A stretch of 9,034 nucleotides of DNA from Treponema sp. (GTDB lineage Bacteria > Spirochaetota > Spirochaetia > Treponematales > Breznakiellaceae). Below the pieces are notes generated by a model. It searched no databases. It was not told the origin of the DNA and worked only from the letters and a program-made list of their open reading frames with translations. The position numbers and the translations under genes were made by a program. This document shows positions 3,968 to 9,034 of this stretch, in pieces (the stretch's first letter is position 1; each line of letters begins with the position of its first letter). The stretch is taken from the NCBI GenBank assembly GCA_009786675.1, contig WQRP01000064.1, positions 1 through 9,034 of the forward strand, in the 5' to 3' direction.

Positions 3968-6472
3968 TTGCAATACATGGATGTTTTTACCCGCGCTTCG
4001 GATTTTTTTCTAAAGATTGGTGGACTGTGGAACAGGTTCCTTTACGACATAAGGGGAAGCGAAAAGTTTAAGTACCGAGTGGCGGGAATTGCCGCGGCGG
4101 CCGTATTGGGGATTTTTTCCCTTGTGATGGGGTTCTCGCTTCTGGGGGCGGTGTTCGGGATGAGGGCCTTCAACCCGGTTCTGGGGATGTTTTTCTCCCA
4201 CTCCTACGGAATCCTGGCCTTCTTTGTCCCGGCGTACCTTGGATACGCCGCCTACATTCTGCTGGATCCCCGCTGGCGACCCGAGAAGATATTCACCCTG
4301 AACACGTCGGTCGTTCCCTTTATGACGCTGGGCGTCGGGTTCATTCTTATGCGCGACTTTGACGGCCTTTCCCAGGAACGTTCCTTCCTATACCTTGTGG
4401 GAAGGACCGGGTTCGGCATAATAATAGTCCTGCTGACCTTTATGCAGGTGGTGGGTCTGCAGGCGTTAAGGAACAGACTGTTTCCCCAGGCCAGGACGCA
4501 CGGAAAAAGAAGGGTCTGGCGGCTGCGCGAACAGGGGCCCTTTCTGCCCCCGCCCAAGAACGAATTCGCGGACGCATCCGCGCAGAAAACCGAGTCCACG
4601 GAAACGTGCATCGACTCGTCGGCTATCGGGGAATGGATTCACGCCATAGAGATCGAGGCGGAAGAGCCGGTAACCTACAGCCGGGAAGACGGCGAGGTGG
4701 AAACGATCGAGCTTGACCTGCCGATGAAACCCCGCATCCCTCTCGCCCTGGAGTACCTGGGGGACACGAGCTGGGAAACCAAAACCCTGAACGAGGCAAG
4801 GGTCGAAATGGACGAGAGGACGGCGGATGCCGAGGACGACGAGCCGCTCCCCTGCCACGATCGGGACGACAATGCCCCGGAAAACGACTTCGCGGCAAGC
4901 GTCGAACGCGCCCTTGAGGAAGCCGAGGCAGCGGCGGCGGTCCACGGGGAACGGTTGCAGAAAAGCGCGGCCATCGAACCGCCAACGGAACTACCAACGG
5001 AACCTCCGGCAAAACCGTCGCCGAGATCACCGGCGGGGTCGCCCGCGCCTTCGCCAAGAAGGACATACGGCGTTCCCCTGGAAATACTTAACCAGTACCC
5101 CGACGGCGAGTACTGGGTAATCGACCAGGCGACGCGGGACGCGGCAATGACGCTGAAGGAGACGCTGGAGGAGTTCAGGATACAGGCGGAGGTCACCGGG
5201 ATTCGAAAGGGCCCGGTGGTAACGATGTTCGAGATCCTGCCGGCGGCCGGGGTAAAGCTTTCCCGCATCGTCAACCTGCAGGACAACATCGCCCTGCGCC
5301 TTGCCGCGTCGTCGGTGCGTATAGTCGCGCCGATCCCCGGGAAACACGCGGTGGGGATAGAGGTGCCCAACGCGAAGCGTAACATCGTCTCGTTCCGGGA
5401 AATCATCGAGTGGGAGATGCAGCGCGAGGGCAAGCGGCCGGAGATCCCGGTTGTGATGGGCAAGGACATAGGCGGCGAGGCGCAGACCATAGACCTGACC
5501 CAGACGCCGCACCTCCTGATCGCCGGGGCCACCGGCGCGGGTAAATCCGTCTGCGTAAACTCGATGATCCTTTCGATCCTGTACCGTCTGCCGCCGTCCG
5601 ACTGTCGGCTGATCCTTATCGATCCGAAAATCGTGGAGCTGAAACTCTACAACGACATTCCCCACCTTCTGACCCCGGTCATAACCGAGCCGAAGCGGGC
5701 GTTCCAGGCTTTGCAGTACTGCATCTTCGAGATGGAGCGGCGCTACGCCTGCCTGGACTCGCTGGGGGTGCGGGACATACGCAACTACAACAAGCGCATC
5801 AAGGAAAGGAACATCGCCCAGGAAAAGATGCCCTACATCGTGATCATAATCGACGAGTTCGCCGACCTTATGGCCACCACCGGCAAGGAGCTTGAGTCCA
5901 CCGTCGCCCGCCTGGCCGCGATGAGCCGCGCCGTGGGCATCCACCTTGTGCTTGCGACCCAGCGCCCGTCGATTGACGTCATAACCGGGCTTATAAAGGC
6001 GAACATCCCAAGCCGCATCGCGTTCATGGTGGCGAGCAAGATGGACAGCCGGATCATCATAGACATGGTCGGGGCGGAAAAGCTTCTTGGCAAGGGCGAC
6101 ATGCTTTACGCCGGGGTGGTCGATCCCTTCCCGACACGTATGCAGGGGGCCTTCGTCTCGGAGGACGAGGTGGAGGCGGTTGTCGCCCACGTCAAGACCC
6201 TGGGCGAGCCGGACTACATAGACGACGAGATTTTCTTCGACGACGAGGAGGAGGGCGCGAACCCCGCGTTCCTTTCCGAGGGCGACGACCCGCTCTACGA
6301 CAAGGCCCTGGAGATTGTGGTGCAGCAGGGCAAGGCCAGCGCGAGTTACATCCAGCGCCGGCTGAAGATCGGGTACAACCGCGCGGCCCGCCTTGTCGAG
6401 ATAATGGAACACCAGGGGGTTGTGGGCCCAGCCCAAGGGTCGAAGCCCAGGGAGCTTCTGCGCGGAGTGTAG
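3968..6472 (+). CDS. ftsK: DNA translocase FtsK
   Basis: FtsK pumps the chromosome terminus through the closing septum and assists dimer resolution at dif. The 834-residue product begins with four hydrophobic helices (about 39-63, 74-99, 112-128, 140-165) that anchor it in the inner membrane. A linker (about 170-365), acidic and then rich in Pro and Ser, follows. The motor has Walker A GATGAGKS (520-527) and Walker B IVIIIDEF (D629, E630), then ATQRPS and the NIPSRIAF stretch. The C-terminal winged-helix gamma domain (about 773-832; YIQRRLKIGYNRAARLVE) reads polar KOPS sites in known FtsK. Length is typical for a short-linker FtsK. The TTG start at 3968 is chosen because GGGGGA (3954-3959) sits 8-9 bases upstream; the ATG at 3977 (codon 4) is the alternative. 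EPDYIDDEIFFDD before gamma resembles treponemal FtsK. It is monocistronic here and converges on the downstream gene, 6 bases from its stop. Confidence 0.96.
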   Translation: MQYMDVFTRASDFFLKIGGLWNRFLYDIRGSEKFKYRVAGIAAAAVLGIFSLVMGFSLLGAVFGMRAFNPVLGMFFSHSYGILAFFVPAYLGYAAYILLDPRWRPEKIFTLNTSVVPFMTLGVGFILMRDFDGLSQERSFLYLVGRTGFGIIIVLLTFMQVVGLQALRNRLFPQARTHGKRRVWRLREQGPFLPPPKNEFADASAQKTESTETCIDSSAIGEWIHAIEIEAEEPVTYSREDGEVETIELDLPMKPRIPLALEYLGDTSWETKTLNEARVEMDERTADAEDDEPLPCHDRDDNAPENDFAASVERALEEAEAAAAVHGERLQKSAAIEPPTELPTEPPAKPSPRSPAGSPAPSPRRTYGVPLEILNQYPDGEYWVIDQATRDAAMTLKETLEEFRIQAEVTGIRKGPVVTMFEILPAAGVKLSRIVNLQDNIALRLAASSVRIVAPIPGKHAVGIEVPNAKRNIVSFREIIEWEMQREGKRPEIPVVMGKDIGGEAQTIDLTQTPHLLIAGATGAGKSVCVNSMILSILYRLPPSDCRLILIDPKIVELKLYNDIPHLLTPVITEPKRAFQALQYCIFEMERRYACLDSLGVRDIRNYNKRIKERNIAQEKMPYIVIIIDEFADLMATTGKELESTVARLAAMSRAVGIHLVLATQRPSIDVITGLIKANIPSRIAFMVASKMDSRIIIDMVGAEKLLGKGDMLYAGVVDPFPTRMQGAFVSEDEVEAVVAHVKTLGEPDYIDDEIFFDDEEEGANPAFLSEGDDPLYDKALEIVVQQGKASASYIQRRLKIGYNRAARLVEIMEHQGVVGPAQGSKPRELLRGV

Positions 6473-6478
6473 ACTTAC

Positions 6479-8557
6479 TTAACGATCGGGGATTTCGGGG
6501 TTTCGTCGCAGGCTCGCCCTGGGGTAGAAGTGGCGGAGTATCTCCTCGGCGTCCATGCCCCGGCTGGCTTTTCCAGCCGCCGCGTGCTGATCCATCCCCA
6601 TGCCGTGGCCGTAACCGGCCCCCTGGAAGACGAAATACAGTACGCCGCCGTCCGCGTCCCGCTTGGAGCGGACGGCAAAAAGGCTTGATCGCAGACCGCC
6701 CATGGTAAACCATACAGCGTCGCCCCTTACGCGCACGGTTCCCTCGCTTCCCTGGACTTCCAGCTCGACGATTCGCCCGGATATGCCCCGTCCCCTGGTA
6801 ACGATTCGCCGAATCTCCCCCGGATCCTGCCTTATCCGCCAGTCCGCTATCAGCCGGCGGCGGATTTCCTCGGGGCTTATCCAGCGTTCCCAGCGGTAGG
6901 TGTTGGCGAAGAAAAACCCGGGGATATTGGAATAGGTCGGCGGGACGTCCCTAAGCCAGCGGAACAGGTCGCCCGGGGGAAGCGGGGACGTTCGCGGGGG
7001 GAGCATCGTGTCCGCCACCGCCCGCATGTACGCCTCTCGCCCCCACATGACCAGGGAGTCCTCGCTGTGTCCGCCGTGGTTGGCGGAATAGTACGCCGCA
7101 AGGGGCTCGCCGCTTTCCCCCACAAGGATCGTTCCCCTGGTGGCGTTTACCGCGGCGGTGGATCTGGGGTGCTCCGCGTCCACCCCGCCGTAGGCCTGGG
7201 AGCGGGCGTCGCCCCAGATGTCGAAACCCCTGTAGGCGAACCTTCCGCGATAGGCGATGGCGTAGGACCGGGCGATGATGGCCTGGGCTTTAAGCGCCTC
7301 CATCGGCCAGCTTGCCGGCAGTTCCGCCGGGACGACGCCGAAAAGGTAATCCCCCATGTTGACGATGTTCACCACCGTTATGCCGCCGGAGCCCGGCCGG
7401 AATTCCAGGGCGCCCCGGAAGGCCCGGTTTGCCCCCGGCACCGCGCCCGCCACGATGGACGTGTCCCGGTCGTCGCGGAGTTCGTACAGCACCGGATCGG
7501 AACTCTCGAACAAAACCCTTTCGTTCGCGCCGAGCACGGCAAGAGCGCCGTCCCCACGCCATTCAACCCAAAACTGTTCCCTCGCGCCGGCCATGTGCAG
7601 AACCTGTCCGGTCGCCGCGTTTCGGACGGTAAAGCCGCCCCCGGATCTGACCGAGACCAGCCGCCTGTTTTCGCCCAGGCCGATACGCATCGTCCCCTCC
7701 CCCAGGGTGACCGGCGCCGGCGTTACCCTGGGCGGGATCGCGGTGATGGTGCGTCGCGCCAGTTGAACGCCGTCGACCGGATCCCCGGCGTGGCGAAGGG
7801 CTTCCGCCAGGGCCGAGCCTATTTCCGGGTCGCCGGGGTTCCGGGCGTTTGCGACGACAAGCAGATCCCTGGCCCGCTCCCATTCCCCCCTGGCCGCCAA
7901 AAGCCCGGCCAGGGGAAACAGCGCCCGGGTAAACGCCCTGTCCTGGTTCCAGGCGGCCTGGAGGAGCGTTTCCGCTTCCCTGGGGTTGCTTTCCAGCAGG
8001 ATGGTTCCCAGCCTGTACTGGGCCACGGCTCGCCAGCGGTAAAGGTTCAGGCTTCGCCGGTAAAACGCCTCGGCGTTCGCGAGATCCCCGGTTTCGTGGT
8101 AAACCCAGGCGTTGTAGAAATAAAATTTCGCCCTTTGGCGGTTGTCCATTCCTTGAAGGATCGGTTCCAGGGCGTCCCGCAGCTCGGCCGCCCGCGTATA
8201 GCCGCCCATAAGAACCCGGGTGACAAACAGCTCCAGGTACAGCTCGTCCCTTTCGTCTGGCGCCAGGCGCGGATCCCCCAGAAGTTCCTCCAGCAGGCCT
8301 GCCGCCCCGGCATTGTCCCCCAGTTCCCAGTACAACGCCGCAAGCTGGAATTTTTGCCCAAAAGGGGTTCCCCGGTCGGAGAGCATCCGTACCGCCTCCT
8401 CAATCCAGCCGGCATAGTAGGCTTCCACGGGGCAGTCGAAGGTTTTACGGGAACGATCCGCGTCGAAACCCGGCCCAGTATGCCTGCCCGTTCCGCCGCA
8501 GGTGGATAGGGACAGAAGAACGGCGGCGATCCACGCCACAGCAAACAGTTGTTTCAT
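6479..8557 (-). CDS. SpoIID/LytB-domain lipoprotein with TPR-like repeats
   Basis: Proteins with the SpoIID domain cut peptidoglycan glycan strands, in characterised cases acting as lytic transglycosylases on strands lacking stem peptides. From the ATG at 8557 the product has 692 residues. MKQLFAVAWIAAVLLSLSTC is a signal peptide with C20 as the lipidation site; Thr at -1 is unusual but spirochaete lipoboxes are loose. Residues about 65-260 hold helical TPR-like repeats (for example FYNAWVYHETGDLANAEAFY). A beta-rich section (about 285-390) leads into the SpoIID core: VVPAELPASWPMEALKAQA, whose E412 matches the catalytic Glu of SpoIID, NHGGHSED (493-500) and GAGYGHGMGMDQHAA near 646-660. The longer frame from 8629 would bury the signal peptide, and AAGG sits 8 bases before 8557, so 8557 is preferred. 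It converges on ftsK, with 6 bases between the stop codons. As sporulation genes are absent here, a role in wall remodelling or division is likelier than sporulation. Confidence 0.88.
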   Translation of the reverse strand: MKQLFAVAWIAAVLLSLSTCGGTGRHTGPGFDADRSRKTFDCPVEAYYAGWIEEAVRMLSDRGTPFGQKFQLAALYWELGDNAGAAGLLEELLGDPRLAPDERDELYLELFVTRVLMGGYTRAAELRDALEPILQGMDNRQRAKFYFYNAWVYHETGDLANAEAFYRRSLNLYRWRAVAQYRLGTILLESNPREAETLLQAAWNQDRAFTRALFPLAGLLAARGEWERARDLLVVANARNPGDPEIGSALAEALRHAGDPVDGVQLARRTITAIPPRVTPAPVTLGEGTMRIGLGENRRLVSVRSGGGFTVRNAATGQVLHMAGAREQFWVEWRGDGALAVLGANERVLFESSDPVLYELRDDRDTSIVAGAVPGANRAFRGALEFRPGSGGITVVNIVNMGDYLFGVVPAELPASWPMEALKAQAIIARSYAIAYRGRFAYRGFDIWGDARSQAYGGVDAEHPRSTAAVNATRGTILVGESGEPLAAYYSANHGGHSEDSLVMWGREAYMRAVADTMLPPRTSPLPPGDLFRWLRDVPPTYSNIPGFFFANTYRWERWISPEEIRRRLIADWRIRQDPGEIRRIVTRGRGISGRIVELEVQGSEGTVRVRGDAVWFTMGGLRSSLFAVRSKRDADGGVLYFVFQGAGYGHGMGMDQHAAAGKASRGMDAEEILRHFYPRASLRRNPEIPDR

Positions 8558-8837
8558 TAGGGTCGCCTTGCCGCCTCCCGTTTGGATTGTTGCCGGAAAT
8601 ATACCCCCGAAAACCGCGCGGACGCACACATTCCGTTTCCAGTTTAAACAAACGGCCTTGCGCGAGGGTTACCTTCGGGATCCGCCAAGGGCTGTCCGCA
8701 GTGCCGGTCATCATTGAGTTCGCTACCATTGCAGGCACCTTCGAGTCGGCTCGCGCTCACGATCTTCGCCCTGCCCAAATAGTCGGGGTTCTCGTCTACA
8801 AAACATGCGCTCTCAAGAAAAAAGCCCAGGCCTATGG
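8558..8837. other. Intergenic region upstream of the SpoIID lipoprotein gene
   Basis: This 280-base gap holds no protein gene I can support. Frames are open on both strands (minus 8907-8644, plus 8587-8961), but each overlaps the end of the neighbouring gene out of frame and shows no recognisable domain. A T-run on the minus strand (complement of 8819-8824) follows GC-rich sequence just after the neighbouring stop codon without a clear stem. TATATT on the minus strand about 45 bases before the lipoprotein start could be a -10 box, but no matching -35 is evident. A GTTTAAAC palindrome lies at about 8642-8649. Confidence 0.4.
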
Positions 8838-9034
8838 TTACCCAGCGTTGCCGACCTGCTTCCGTTTGATGCCAGACAACGACACGATTACCATTATGGC
8901 CAGGCATATCACGAAAACCACTATGGCTACAGCGCTTATCGTGGACAATATTATTGCATGAAAAGTCGTTCGCAGTGTCGCGTCGGCCTCCGTCAGCCAG
9001 TCGATGGCCCGATCGGCGATGTACGTTCCGCGCT
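8838..9034 (-). CDS. Unidentified membrane protein, C-terminal 64 residues only
   Basis: A minus-strand frame enters from the right edge and ends with TAA at 8840-8838. Its visible 64 residues begin RGTYIADRAIDWLTEADATL, an amphipathic helical stretch. One strongly hydrophobic segment of about 27 residues follows (AIILSTISAVAIVVF through CLAIMVIVSL), and then a short basic tail, SGIKRKQVGNAG. This is the layout of a protein anchored by a C-terminal transmembrane helix with a small basic cytoplasmic end. The start lies outside the window. I do not recognise the family. The order of soluble helix then membrane helix could be the sensor end of a chemotaxis or signalling protein, but no HAMP domain follows before the stop, so a truncation or a simple tail-anchored protein are both possible. 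It lies in the same direction as the SpoIID lipoprotein gene, 280 bases upstream of it. Confidence 0.6.
   Translation of the reverse strand, partial: RGTYIADRAIDWLTEADATLRTTFHAIILSTISAVAIVVFVICLAIMVIVSLSGIKRKQVGNAG

Noticed and set aside
5027..6436. 469-codon minus-strand open frame inside ftsK
   Set aside because: It is a shadow of a GC-rich gene. The plus-strand frame has intact FtsK motifs throughout, while the antisense translation is rich in His, Arg, Asp and Val with no domain.
7067..8509. 480-codon plus-strand open frame opposite the SpoIID lipoprotein
   Set aside because: It is an antisense shadow of the lipoprotein gene; its translation is Gly/Pro/Arg-rich without domains, while the minus strand holds a signal peptide and SpoIID motifs.
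8558..8629. 24-codon N-terminal extension of the SpoIID lipoprotein (start at 8629)
   Set aside because: It would place a lipoprotein signal peptide internally; the ATG at 8557 has better ribosome-site spacing and directly begins the signal peptide.

Overview
The window reads as an ordinary chromosomal stretch from a fairly GC-rich, didermic, non-model bacterium, most likely a spirochaete of the Treponema type. The clues are the FtsK tail (an EPDYIDDEIFFDD-like acidic stretch before the gamma domain, which I recall from treponemal FtsK), a lipoprotein with a loose lipobox, and housekeeping genes of non-enterobacterial type. The lineage is inferred from remembered family features, not from a search.

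Left third (1-3447): four genes on the minus strand, in transcription order ddl (D-Ala-D-Ala ligase), psd (phosphatidylserine decarboxylase), pssA (phosphatidylserine synthase) and purC (SAICAR synthetase, cut by the window edge). psd and pssA are one base apart and catalyse consecutive steps, CDP-diacylglycerol + serine to PS, then PS to PE. With ddl the cluster serves envelope building (peptidoglycan precursor and phospholipid); purC is a purine gene behind a 73-base gap.

Centre (3448-3967): 520 bases without a convincing protein gene, visibly more AT-rich than the flanks. This is the most interesting part. It holds two intrinsic terminators reading leftward just upstream of ddl, a pair of overlapping divergent sigma70-like promoters around 3677-3726, and a set of inverted repeats between 3773 and 3897 in the presumed ftsK leader. 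The leftward promoter plus the first terminator outline a possible small RNA of about 140 nt whose terminator loop copies the anti-Shine-Dalgarno end of 16S rRNA. The same RNA could instead be an attenuated leader of the ddl operon.

Right half (3968-9034): ftsK (DNA translocase) on the plus strand runs tail-to-tail, 6 bases apart, into a minus-strand gene for a large lipoprotein with TPR-like repeats and a C-terminal SpoIID/LytB domain (peptidoglycan glycan-strand cleavage). Upstream of that lies a 280-base gap, then the C-terminal 64 residues of an unidentified minus-strand membrane protein running off the right edge. FtsK (septal chromosome segregation), the SpoIID lipoprotein (wall remodelling) and Ddl (wall precursor) fit a loose cell-division and envelope theme. 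I see no tRNA, rRNA, CRISPR array, transposase or complete insertion sequence.
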